A DNA stretch of 35,154 nt from Elusimicrobiota bacterium (GTDB taxonomy: Bacteria > Elusimicrobiota > Elusimicrobia > FEN-1173), in assembly GCA_022703335.1 (NCBI GenBank), contig JAKLDV010000013.1, positions 1-35,154 on the forward strand, read 5' to 3'. Below, piece by piece: positions 15,638-23,788 of this stretch; the stretch's first letter is position 1, and every line of letters begins with the position of its first letter. The translations under genes were made by a program, and so were the position numbers. The notes below the pieces were generated by a model. It saw only the letters and a list, made by a program, of their open reading frames with translations. It did no database searches and was not told the origin of the DNA.

Positions 15638-16719
15638 GCCGTTCCTCCTTTCGGTCGCGGGATCGGGACAACGGAAGCCGCTGGTTCGCCGGCTTCTTTT
15701 TTTTGGCTTTCTGCCTCGCGGCGCCGTCGTCCTCGGAAGCGCTGCCCGGCTTCCGGAATTTCTTTCGCGTGAAGACCGCCTACCGCACCGGATGCCAGGT
15801 GTGCCATCAGCCGCGGGACAACCGCCTGACGCCGTACGCCCGGGAATACGTCCGGCTGAACGGCGGGTTCGCCGCCCTGGACGCCCTCGACGTCATGGAC
15901 CCGGACAAGGACGGTTTTCCGTCCAAAGAAGAGCTGGGTTTTCACTCCAATCCCGGCGACGCCCGTTCCACGCCCGCCCACATCGGCGACTGGCTCTCCA
16001 ACCTGACCCCGTCCGAGCCGCCGCGGGAGATCCTCGTCGACCTCTATGGGAGGATCCCTCCTTATGAGGTTTTTGAAAGGCCGTTGAAGCGCCACCAGGC
16101 CCAGTCCCTCGAACGGGCTCTCGGACAGAAACTCCGGGATGAGGAACTTTTTCCCGTCATTTTCCTTTTCAATAAGAAGGGGGAAGCGGGAGCCCCTCCG
16201 GCTCCGGACCGGGGCGCCTATGCGTTCTGTTGGGGGAAGAAGATGACGTCCCTTTTTGCGGTCGTGGCGCCGGAGGGCACGCTGCGGGCGGTGCGTTTTG
16301 TTCGGCTGTATGGGGACCAGCGGTTCGACAACGAACAGTATTTGAGCCAGTTCCCGGGAAGGACGGCGGAGACGTTGCAGGGGGTGTCTTCCCCGCGGGG
16401 GGCCGAGGCGCAGAACGACGACATCCTCTCGGCGCTGCGGCGGTGCCTCGAGATCATGGACGTGGCGGCCCCCGTGTCCGTGACGCCGGCCGCCCTGAAG
16501 GACGTCTCGCCGGCGGAGGACGACGGTTGGTATTATCGGCCGCGCCCGAGCGAGCCGCTCCCGGAATATCCGGAACCGCCGTTGAAACCCCTGCCCATCG
16601 CCCCGGTCCCTCCGGCCCCGGCCGAGGAGCCGAACGGCGTTTCTCCGGAAAACGGGACGGACCAGGAACCCGCGACCGAAGGGGCCAATCCAAACACGGA
16701 GGATACGAATGGTCGGTGA
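15634..16719 (+). CDS. Secreted protein with one c-type haem motif and an EF-hand loop
   Basis: A frame of about 361 residues that I do not match to a named family. After a signal peptide (basic n-region, hydrophobic FFFLAFCLAA core, cleavage near 34) comes CQVCH (C54-H58), a covalent haem c site, and then the loop DPDKDGFPSKEE (89-100), a textbook EF-hand/calcium loop. A mixed domain with a second small Cys-containing region follows, and the last 60 residues are Pro/Glu-rich and disordered. No ATG, GTG or TTG gives a good start. CTG at 15634 overlaps the upstream stop as CTGA, the same four-base overlap used by neighbouring genes, and has AGAGGGGG upstream; GTG 15613 is the alternative. The next gene, CcdA, supplies reductant for haem attachment. 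Confidence 0.7.
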   Translation: MSRSSFRSRDRDNGSRWFAGFFFLAFCLAAPSSSEALPGFRNFFRVKTAYRTGCQVCHQPRDNRLTPYAREYVRLNGGFAALDALDVMDPDKDGFPSKEELGFHSNPGDARSTPAHIGDWLSNLTPSEPPREILVDLYGRIPPYEVFERPLKRHQAQSLERALGQKLRDEELFPVIFLFNKKGEAGAPPAPDRGAYAFCWGKKMTSLFAVVAPEGTLRAVRFVRLYGDQRFDNEQYLSQFPGRTAETLQGVSSPRGAEAQNDDILSALRRCLEIMDVAAPVSVTPAALKDVSPAEDDGWYYRPRPSEPLPEYPEPPLKPLPIAPVPPAPAEEPNGVSPENGTDQEPATEGANPNTEDTNGR

Positions 16720-17476
16720 CATCGTTGGCGTCGGCGCCGCGTTTCTGGCGGGGGTTCTGACTTTTTTGAGTCCCTGCGTTCTGCCGTTGATCCCGGTCTT
16801 TTTGACGTTCGTGACGGGGGTCTCGTTCGAGGAGCTTTCGGCGTCCGCCTCGCCGGACGGCGGCACGCGCTCCCAGCGCCGCACCACCCTGCTCCACGTG
16901 ACGGCGTTCATCCTGGGTTTTTCCTTCGTGTTCGTCCTCCTGGGGGCGAGCGCCACGTTCTTGGGACGGGTCTTGTTTTCCCACCAGGAGTGGTTCCTCC
17001 GGGGGGGCGGGGTGTTGATCGTCCTCTTCGGCTTCTTGATGATGGGACTTCTTCCCGTGGGGTTCCTGCAGAAGGATTTCCGCGTGCACCTGCGCCAGAA
17101 ACCGGCGGGGCTCGCCGGCTCGTTCCTCGTCGGCGCCGTTTTCGGTTTCGGCTGGACCCCCTGCGTGGGACCGATCCTCGGCTCCATCCTTCTCCTGGCC
17201 AGTTCGTCCGACTCGGTGCGCCAGGGCATGTTCCTTCTCGCCGTGTACTCGCTCGGTTTGGCTTTGCCGTTTTTGGCCGCGGCCTTGTTGTTCAACGGGT
17301 TCCTGCGGTTCTTCCGGAAAATCCGATGGGTGATGGTCTGGCTGGAACGCGCGGCCGGGGCGTTCATGGTGTTGGTGGGCGTTCTGGTGGCCTTCGGGCA
17401 GTTTTCCCGGCTGACGGGATGGATGCTCCAGGCTTTTGAGCCGTGGGTGGACTGGCTCATCCGTCTGGGGATATAG
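16709..17476 (+). CDS. ccdA: CcdA-type thiol transporter for cytochrome c biogenesis
   Basis: A 255-residue membrane protein with six or more hydrophobic segments, of the CcdA/DsbD-beta family. It passes electrons from cytoplasmic thioredoxin to the periplasm so that apocytochrome CxxCH cysteines are kept reduced. The two redox cysteines are in the conserved contexts LSPCVLPLIP (C23) and GWTPCVGPILG (C152), each in a membrane helix. The ATG at 16709 has a GGAGGA ribosome binding site and lies inside the last 11 bases of the haem-protein gene, so the two are coupled. A periplasmic thioredoxin partner (ResA/CcmG) is not encoded here. Confidence 0.9.
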   Translation: MVGDIVGVGAAFLAGVLTFLSPCVLPLIPVFLTFVTGVSFEELSASASPDGGTRSQRRTTLLHVTAFILGFSFVFVLLGASATFLGRVLFSHQEWFLRGGGVLIVLFGFLMMGLLPVGFLQKDFRVHLRQKPAGLAGSFLVGAVFGFGWTPCVGPILGSILLLASSSDSVRQGMFLLAVYSLGLALPFLAAALLFNGFLRFFRKIRWVMVWLERAAGAFMVLVGVLVAFGQFSRLTGWMLQAFEPWVDWLIRLGI

Positions 17477-17490
17477 GAGGGGGGAAGATC

Positions 17491-18483
17491 ATGGCACCCA
17501 AAGACGTTTACGACGTCACCATCATCGGCGGCGGGCCGGTCGGCCTTTACGCCGCCTACTACGCCGGGTTCCGCGCCCTGCGGGTCAAAATCATCGACAG
17601 CCTCGCCGAACTCGGCGGGCAGGTCACGGCGCTTTATCCGGAGAAAATGATCCGCGACGTCGCCGGGTTCCCCGGCATCCTGGGGAAGGACCTGGTCCGG
17701 AACCTGGCGGAACAGGCCTTCCAATACAAACCCGTCATCGGGCTCAGCGAACAGGTTCAGGAACTGACGGTCACCGGCGATAAGGAGATCCGCCTCCTCA
17801 CCGACAAGGGCGAACATTTCACCCGCGTGGTCCTCATCACCGCGGGCATCGGCATGTTCACGCCCAGGAAACTGCCGCTGCCGGAGGCGGACAGGTTCGA
17901 GGGCAAGGGGCTGTTCTACTGGGTGAAACACCTCGAGGAATTCCGGGGGAAGCGTATCCTGGTGGTGGGCGGCGGCGATTCGGCGGTGGATTGGGTGCTG
18001 GGTCTTCTCTCCGTGGCCAAGGAGATCACGCTGGTCCACCGGCGCGACGTTTTCCGCGCCCACGAGGATTCCGTCCGGAAGATGATGGACTCCTCCGCCC
18101 GCATCAAAACGTTTCACGAGGTGAAGTCGATCCTCGGTCGGGACGCCATCACGGGCGCGGTGATCTTCAACAACAAGACCGGACAGGAGGAGACGGTCTC
18201 CGTGGATACCGTGGTGGCCTGCCTCGGTTTCCTCGCCACCCTGGGACCGCTGGAGACGTGGGGTTTGGAACTCGACGGCCGCAGCGTGAAAGTGAATTTC
18301 CGGATGGAAACCAACCGGCCGGGCATCTACGCCGCCGGGGACATGGCGTCCTATCCGGGCAAGGTGAAACTCATCGCCACCGGGTTCGGCGAGGCGGCCA
18401 CCGCGGTCAACAACGCCGCCGCCTACATCAACCCCAAGAGCACGGTGTTCCCGGGGCATTCCACGGAGAAAAAACAATCATGA
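17491..18483 (+). CDS. Ferredoxin--NADP+ reductase, thioredoxin-reductase-like type
   Basis: A 330-residue flavoprotein with FAD-binding IIGGGPVGLYAAYYAG near the N-terminus, a central NADPH-binding GGGDSAVDW and the C-terminal FAD motif GIYAAGDMA. It lacks the CxxC of thioredoxin reductases between the dinucleotide sites, and has the ELGGQVTALYPEK region typical of the Bacillus YumC/Chlorobium FNR group. It moves electrons between NADPH and ferredoxin or flavodoxin. The start at ATG 17491 is chosen for its AGGAGGGGGG site; a frame-matched ATG 48 bases upstream lies inside ccdA. It follows ccdA by 14 bases, and its stop overlaps the NlpC/P60 start (ATGA). Confidence 0.88.
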   Translation: MAPKDVYDVTIIGGGPVGLYAAYYAGFRALRVKIIDSLAELGGQVTALYPEKMIRDVAGFPGILGKDLVRNLAEQAFQYKPVIGLSEQVQELTVTGDKEIRLLTDKGEHFTRVVLITAGIGMFTPRKLPLPEADRFEGKGLFYWVKHLEEFRGKRILVVGGGDSAVDWVLGLLSVAKEITLVHRRDVFRAHEDSVRKMMDSSARIKTFHEVKSILGRDAITGAVIFNNKTGQEETVSVDTVVACLGFLATLGPLETWGLELDGRSVKVNFRMETNRPGIYAAGDMASYPGKVKLIATGFGEAATAVNNAAAYINPKSTVFPGHSTEKKQS

Positions 18484-19550
18484 ACGCGAGACATCGGTTT
18501 TTTGCGGCGGCGGTCCTCTGGGGGAGCTTGGGCGGCTTCGCGGCGGCTCAGGAGGAGATAACGCCTCCCGTCGACGAACAACCGGAATCCGCGAAGATTT
18601 TCCTGCAGGCCTGGCCGATGGCGGACCTGCGCCGGGAACCGTCGCCGCCCATGGACAACGCCGCCTTGAAGAGCCCCTACGACGCCGATCCGTTCCAGGA
18701 AACACAGCTCCTCTTCTGCGAGGAGGTGCGCCTGCGGGAGGAGTCCGGGGCGTGGGCACGCGTGGAGGCGGTGGAACAGCCCGAGTTCTCCCACGCCCAG
18801 GCGTGGGGCGGCTATCCGGGATGGGTCCTGAAGAAATCGCTCGTGCCCAAACCGGCGGGTTTTTCCGCGAACGCCGTGGTGGCCGTGAAATACGCCCGAC
18901 TCCATGAGGAGCCTTCGAAAAAATCCGGGTACGTGGAGATTCCCCTGGGGTCCCGCGTGAGCGCCCAGCCGTCGGCCCCGTGGGCCCTCATCCGTCTTCC
19001 GAACGGCGGCGAAGGATGGACGTCCCTCAAGAGCCTCCGCTTTTTCGAGAACCTGCCGAAAGACGACGGCGCGCTCCGCAAGGCGATCGTGAAGACCGCC
19101 GAACTGTTCGTGGGAGAACCCTATTATTGGGGCGGCCGCTGCTCCCACCGGACGAAGGTCCTCGACCGGCCCACCGGGGTGGATTGTTCCTCCCTGGTGA
19201 ACCTGGCCTATCGCGTCAACGGGGTGGACGTGCCGCGCGACGCGCATGAACAATATTTGAAGTCCCTGCCGCTCGAACGCCGCCAGATGAAACCGGCGGA
19301 CTTGATCTTCCTGGCGAAGGCCGACGATCCCAACCGGGTGGTCCACGTGATGCTTTCCCTGGGGGACGACCTGGTGCTGGAGGCGGTGCAGGAGTTCGAC
19401 GCGGTGCGCGTCACCACCGTCAAGAACAAGCTGGGGAAATCGCTCTCCGAAATATCGCCCCTCGAACCCGCCGGCCGGTATGTGGTCTACCTGGGCCGGC
19501 TCCTGCCGGACCCCGCCGCCGCGGCCGCTTCGCCGGACACTCCCCGCTGA
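18480..19550 (+). CDS. NlpC/P60 peptidase with two SH3 domains (YkfC-like)
   Basis: A 356-residue secreted cysteine peptidase expected to cut gamma-D-Glu-diamino acid bonds in muropeptides. A signal peptide (1-23, ending FAAAQ) is followed by two bacterial SH3-like domains (about 40-125 and 130-185; GYPGWVLKKSLV and GEGWTSLKSL mark their ends). The NlpC/P60 domain (about 195-335) carries YYWGGR, the nucleophile C236 in GVDCSSLVNLAYR and H289 in RVVHVML. The PRDAHEQY segment is typical of the YkfC branch. Unlike cytoplasmic YkfC it is exported. It is encoded immediately before a dipeptide epimerase, the same pairing as ykfC-ykfB in Bacillus, which supports a role in salvaging L-Ala-D-Glu from the wall. 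Confidence 0.88.
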   Translation: MNARHRFFAAAVLWGSLGGFAAAQEEITPPVDEQPESAKIFLQAWPMADLRREPSPPMDNAALKSPYDADPFQETQLLFCEEVRLREESGAWARVEAVEQPEFSHAQAWGGYPGWVLKKSLVPKPAGFSANAVVAVKYARLHEEPSKKSGYVEIPLGSRVSAQPSAPWALIRLPNGGEGWTSLKSLRFFENLPKDDGALRKAIVKTAELFVGEPYYWGGRCSHRTKVLDRPTGVDCSSLVNLAYRVNGVDVPRDAHEQYLKSLPLERRQMKPADLIFLAKADDPNRVVHVMLSLGDDLVLEAVQEFDAVRVTTVKNKLGKSLSEISPLEPAGRYVVYLGRLLPDPAAAAASPDTPR

Positions 19551-19552
19551 AT

Positions 19553-20671
19553 TTGCAGGAAAAATTCCGCCTCAGCGTCCTGCGCGTCGTTCCGGTCCGC
19601 TGGCCCCTGCGCCGGCCGTTCGTCACCTCCCTGGGCGCCAAATCGTATTCGGACAACGTGCGGGTGATGGCCCGGTTGTCCGGCGGCGCCACCGGTTACG
19701 GCGAGGCCTCCTCGTCCCTGGCCATGCCGTTCCAGACCGCGGCGAACATGTCGGCCGCGCTGCGCCGCCTCTTCCATTCCCTGCGCGGCTCGGACGCGCG
19801 CGACATCGAAAAGATCGTTTCCGCGGCGTGGCGGTTGGAGGGGAAATATCCCACCGCGGTGGCCGCTTTCGAGACGGCTCTCTGGGACGCCCTTTCCCGC
19901 GCGCTCGGCATGCCTTTTTCCGTCCTGTGGGGCGGCGCTTCCACGACGATCGAGACGTTGATGAGCGTCTCCGCCGTGGACCCGGAAGAAGTATCCGCCC
20001 GTGTTCGCGCCGGCCGGCGGAGGGGGTTTCGGCTCTTCAAACTGAAACTGAACGGCCACGAACCGCCGGAACGCGACCGGGCCCGCTTGCGGGCCGCCCA
20101 TCGCGCCTGCCCGCGCGGCCGGTTCCTGGCCGACGCCAACCAGAGTTATTCCCCGGAGAATCTTTCGGCGTTCCTCGCCGCGGCTCGGCGGGATGGCCTG
20201 TCCGTCGAGGTGCTGGAGGAACCGTTCAAAAAGAGGAGCTGGGCCGCGCTCGCTTCCGTCCGTGCAACGGTGAGGACGCCCCTCCTCCTCGATGAGTCCG
20301 TCCAGACGCCGGCCGACGCCCGGCGCGCCGCCCGGGGCCGGCTCGCCCGGGGGGTGAACGTGAAGCTCGCCAAGAGCGGGCTTCTCCGCGGCCACCACAT
20401 CCTTCGTGAATTCTGGGGCGAAGATGAACGCTTCCGCCGTTCCGCGGCCTCGCCCCGCCCGCTCTTCATGATCGGCTGCATGGCGGAATCGAAACTCGGC
20501 CTGGCCGCCAGCGTCCATTGGGCCTGCGGGTTGGGCGTGTTCGATTACGCCGACCTCGATTCGGACCTGCTCCTGAAACCCACGCCCTGCCGCGGCGGCT
20601 ATGTCCGCCGCGGACCGACCCTCTCGCTTCCCCGCCCCCTGCCCCCCGGACTCGGCGTGGAGCCCGCGTGA
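19553..20671 (+). CDS. Dipeptide epimerase, L-Ala-D/L-Glu type (enolase superfamily)
   Basis: A 372-residue enolase-superfamily enzyme of the muconate-lactonizing subgroup. The acid/base pair is the KLK motif (K163, K165), opposed by K271/K274 in NVKLAKSG. The Mg ligands are D194 (LADAN), the Glu in LEEPF (222-223) and D247 (LLLDES). The late signatures MIGCMAESKLGLAAS and YADLDSDLLL are those of L-Ala-D/L-Glu epimerases (YkfB/YcjG). It converts the D-Glu dipeptide released from peptidoglycan to the L form so it can be degraded. The start is TTG 19553, two bases after the NlpC/P60 stop; the stop overlaps the next gene as GTGA. Other dipeptides are possible substrates. Confidence 0.9.
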   Translation: MQEKFRLSVLRVVPVRWPLRRPFVTSLGAKSYSDNVRVMARLSGGATGYGEASSSLAMPFQTAANMSAALRRLFHSLRGSDARDIEKIVSAAWRLEGKYPTAVAAFETALWDALSRALGMPFSVLWGGASTTIETLMSVSAVDPEEVSARVRAGRRRGFRLFKLKLNGHEPPERDRARLRAAHRACPRGRFLADANQSYSPENLSAFLAAARRDGLSVEVLEEPFKKRSWAALASVRATVRTPLLLDESVQTPADARRAARGRLARGVNVKLAKSGLLRGHHILREFWGEDERFRRSAASPRPLFMIGCMAESKLGLAASVHWACGLGVFDYADLDSDLLLKPTPCRGGYVRRGPTLSLPRPLPPGLGVEPA

Positions 20672-21816
20672 TCCGCTCTCCCGCCCTTCTCCTCGCCGCC
20701 TTCGTCGGAGTCGTGGCCCTCGTGCTCCACGCGCGGCGTCGGGGCGCGTTCCAGGCGGTCTTCCGGTTTTTGCCGGTTCCGTTCTGGTGCTATCTTCTCC
20801 CCATGTTGGGCACCACCGCCGGCCTTTTTCCGTCGGACGCGCCGCTCTACGGGGCCTTGTCCCGCTACCTTCTGCCGTTTTGCCTGGCCCTGCTTCTGGT
20901 GAGCGCCGACCTTTCGGCCGTGGCCCGGTTGGGCGCCCGGGCCCTGGGCGTGATGGCTTTTTCCGTCGCCGGCATCGTTCTGGGGGCGGTGTTCGGTTTC
21001 GTCCTGTTCCAGGACCGGCTTCCCGAAGACGCCTGGAAGTCGGTCGGGGCCCTTTCGGGGAGTTGGATCGGCGGCAGCGCCAACATGCTGGCGCTGAAAG
21101 AGGCGCTTTCCGTGCCGGACGCGATCTTCGCTCCCGTGATCGTGACGGACACCCTGCTGGCCTATGCCTGGATGGCCTTCCTCATTGCGGGCGCGGGGTT
21201 CCAGAAAAGATTCGACGCCTGGAACGCCGCCGCCGTTCCGACGTTCGGGCTCGCCGGCGTTTCGCCCGCTCCGACGGCCCGGCCCGGTTTCCGGGCGGCG
21301 CCGCTCCTGGCGGCCATCGGCGCGGCGGGATTCTCGATTTTTTTGGGCGACCGGCTTCCCGCCCTCGGCACGGCGGTGACCCACGCCACCTGGACGGTGT
21401 TGATCGTGACGTCTCTGTCGCTGGCCCTGTCCTTCGTCCCCGCTTTTTCAACGGCCGGCGGCCTTACGGAAAAATGGGGCGCGACAATTTTGTATATTCT
21501 ATTGGCTTCCATGGGCGCGCGGGCCCGCTTCACGGACATTTTTCAGTCGCCGCGGTTCCTGGCCCTGGGCGTGGTGTGGCTGGCCGTCCATGGGCTGGCC
21601 CTTTTGGCGGCGGCCCGGTTTCTGCGCGCGCCGTTGGCGCTCCTCGCCACCGCCAGCCAGGCCTGCGTCGGCGGGCCGGTGTCGGCGCCCATCGTCGCGG
21701 CGGTGTATCACCCGTCCCTCGCCGCCCTCGGCCTGCTCCTGGCGGTGTTGGGGAACGTGCTGGGGTCCTATGTCGGTTTTCTCACCGCGCATCTTTGCCG
21801 CTGGGCGGCCGGATGA
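20668..21816 (+). CDS. DUF819 family membrane transporter candidate
   Basis: A 382-residue polytopic membrane protein with about ten hydrophobic segments, matching DUF819 (Bacillus YjcL). The landmark is LSGSWIGGSANMLALKEAL (129-147), the Gly-rich re-entrant region conserved in the family, and the C-terminal ATASQACVGGPVSAPIVAA mirrors it. Together they suggest two inverted repeats like those of secondary transporters. The substrate of the family is not established. The GTG start overlaps the epimerase stop by four bases, and the next gene is a wall amidase. Context therefore points to uptake or export of a peptidoglycan dipeptide; this is inference. Confidence 0.8.
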   Translation: MIRSPALLLAAFVGVVALVLHARRRGAFQAVFRFLPVPFWCYLLPMLGTTAGLFPSDAPLYGALSRYLLPFCLALLLVSADLSAVARLGARALGVMAFSVAGIVLGAVFGFVLFQDRLPEDAWKSVGALSGSWIGGSANMLALKEALSVPDAIFAPVIVTDTLLAYAWMAFLIAGAGFQKRFDAWNAAAVPTFGLAGVSPAPTARPGFRAAPLLAAIGAAGFSIFLGDRLPALGTAVTHATWTVLIVTSLSLALSFVPAFSTAGGLTEKWGATILYILLASMGARARFTDIFQSPRFLALGVVWLAVHGLALLAAARFLRAPLALLATASQACVGGPVSAPIVAAVYHPSLAALGLLLAVLGNVLGSYVGFLTAHLCRWAAG

Positions 21817-21838
21817 CGGATTTCGTGGAGAGGGGAAA

Positions 21839-23782
21839 ATGTCCCTGAAAAAAATCGTCGGGTTCTGTTTTTGTTTGGCGGCGGTCGCCGGCGTGCCTTC
21901 CGCGCTCTGGGCGCAGAACATGGACATGCTCCCGGACATGTCCGTGGACGATCTGTTGCCCCCGCCAACGGTCTACGAGCCCGTTCCGACGATGCCCGAA
22001 GCCTGGGGCGCTCCGGCGCCGCTGCGCCTGGTGCATCCGGCGGAAGGCGCGCGCCTGCCTTTCCTGAAATCCTCTTTCGTCTTCGGCTCCGCCGACCCGC
22101 AGGGAAAATTGTCCCTCAACGGCCAGCCGGTGCCCATCCATCCCGAGGGCGGGTTCCTGGCCATGATCCCGTATTCCACCGGCACTTTTTCCATCCGGGC
22201 CGAACTGGTCCTGCCGAACAGCACGGTCATCGCGGTGCGCACCGTCTCCGTGGCCGGCCCCACGCTGGCCTCGCCGCGCTCCCCCTTGACGGTGGAATAC
22301 GTCCGGCCGGACCTCGACACGACGGTCCGGCCCGGCGATGTCGTGTCGGTGATCTGCAAGGGCAGTCCGGGCATGGAGGCCGTTTTTCAGGTACAGGGGG
22401 TCCACCCGCGATTCCCCATGATGGAGGACGCCTCCGCCGGCGTGAAGGGGGTCTATCGCGGCATGTTCGTCGTTCAGCCCGGCGACGAATTGAACGACAA
22501 CTGGATCCGCGTGACGCTGACCGACAAGGAACGCGGCCGGAAGATCGTCCATGAGTCGCCCGGCCGCCTGAGCCGGCTCAACGACCGCGTCCCCTGGGTG
22601 GTGGCCGTCACCACCGACAACGCCGTCGTCCGCGCCGTCCCCGCCCTCGCCTCCGGCGATAAGGGCGGCTACCTGCTCTTCCCTCCGCCGGGCACCCGCC
22701 TGCAGGTCCTCGGCCGGCAGGGAGCCGAATTAAAGGTGAAGCTGGGTTCCTCGCGGACCGGCTGGATCAGCGAAGGCGACGTGCGCCGACTCCCCGACGG
22801 CACGCCCCCGCCCATCACCTTGGCCGGGACCGTCTCCGTGGCCTCGGACGGCGCGCGCTCGACGCTGGTGCGGCTCATCCTGAAACAAAAGGTTCCGTTC
22901 CTCGTCGAGGCGTCTCCCGACAAAAAACAGCTGGACATTTCCTTCTTCGGCGCGGCCTCCAACACCGACTGGATCCATTACGCCTCCACGGGCGCCGTGG
23001 AACGGATCCAATGGTTCCAGGACGATCCGGAAACCTACCGCCTCCGCGTGCACGCGCCGGCCGGCGACTGGTGGGGATACGACACCCGTTACGAGGGGAC
23101 CACGTTCGTCCTTGAGTTGCGCTCGCCGGCGCCTCCGGCGGCCCACCAGCCGCCGCTCGCCGGATTGCGTATCGCCGTGGACCCGGGCCATTCCGCCGAT
23201 CGCGGTTCCATCGGGCCGACGGGGCTGTTGGAAAAGGACGCCAATTGGGCCATCGCCCAATGCCTGAAGAAAAAACTGGAGGCGGCGGGGGCCGAGGTGG
23301 TTTTTATCCGCGAGGGGAGCCAGAACGTTCCGCTCTACGACCGGCCCAAACTGGCCTGGCAGGCCCGGGCCGACCTCCTCGTCAGCGTCCACAACAACGC
23401 GCTGCCCGAAGGGGGGGACCCTCTGGAGAAGAACGGCTACAGCGTCTACTATTTTCAACCGCACAGCTTTGAACTGGCCCGGGAGATCCACCGGGCCTAT
23501 CGGGACATCCTCGGTGCTTCTTCCCGGCCGGCCGCCCTGCGGGACGACGGCCTGCATTATGGGAACCTGGCGCTGGCCCGGCCGCCCCAAATGCCCGCGG
23601 TGCTCACCGAGTCGGCCTACATCATTGTGCCGGCCGAGGAGGCCCTTCTCAAGAAAGAGCCGTTCCAGTGCGACTGCGCCGAAGCGATGCTGCGGGGGAT
23701 CGTTCGTTTCGTGTCCTCCGCGCGCGGCGGACCGTCGCCCCTTCCGAAGAATTCCAGGGACAAACGCTCCAAGTCGAACTGA
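21839..23782 (+). CDS. N-acetylmuramoyl-L-alanine amidase with SH3 and AMIN-like domains
   Basis: A 647-residue secreted zinc amidase that cuts the MurNAc-L-Ala bond. A signal peptide (1-25, ending SALWAQ) is followed by beta-rich repeats (about 45-250), an SH3-like domain (about 265-320), an AMIN-like beta region (about 325-435) and a C-terminal Amidase_3 domain (about 440-635). The zinc ligands are H451 (DPGHS), E465 (LLEKD) and H518 (SVHNN), and E591 (LTESAY) is the catalytic Glu, all present. The N-terminal region is long for the family and probably directs wall binding. It closes the salvage run, 22 bases after DUF819. Its stop lies only six bases from the stop of a convergent gene. Confidence 0.9.
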   Translation: MSLKKIVGFCFCLAAVAGVPSALWAQNMDMLPDMSVDDLLPPPTVYEPVPTMPEAWGAPAPLRLVHPAEGARLPFLKSSFVFGSADPQGKLSLNGQPVPIHPEGGFLAMIPYSTGTFSIRAELVLPNSTVIAVRTVSVAGPTLASPRSPLTVEYVRPDLDTTVRPGDVVSVICKGSPGMEAVFQVQGVHPRFPMMEDASAGVKGVYRGMFVVQPGDELNDNWIRVTLTDKERGRKIVHESPGRLSRLNDRVPWVVAVTTDNAVVRAVPALASGDKGGYLLFPPPGTRLQVLGRQGAELKVKLGSSRTGWISEGDVRRLPDGTPPPITLAGTVSVASDGARSTLVRLILKQKVPFLVEASPDKKQLDISFFGAASNTDWIHYASTGAVERIQWFQDDPETYRLRVHAPAGDWWGYDTRYEGTTFVLELRSPAPPAAHQPPLAGLRIAVDPGHSADRGSIGPTGLLEKDANWAIAQCLKKKLEAAGAEVVFIREGSQNVPLYDRPKLAWQARADLLVSVHNNALPEGGDPLEKNGYSVYYFQPHSFELAREIHRAYRDILGASSRPAALRDDGLHYGNLALARPPQMPAVLTESAYIIVPAEEALLKKEPFQCDCAEAMLRGIVRFVSSARGGPSPLPKNSRDKRSKSN

Positions 23783-23788
23783 GGGTCG

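Noticed and set aside
15436-18477. 1013-codon minus-strand frame, the longest open frame in the window
   Set aside because: It runs antisense to the haem protein, CcdA and the ferredoxin-NADP reductase, all with clear motifs; its product is Arg/His-rich with no domain.
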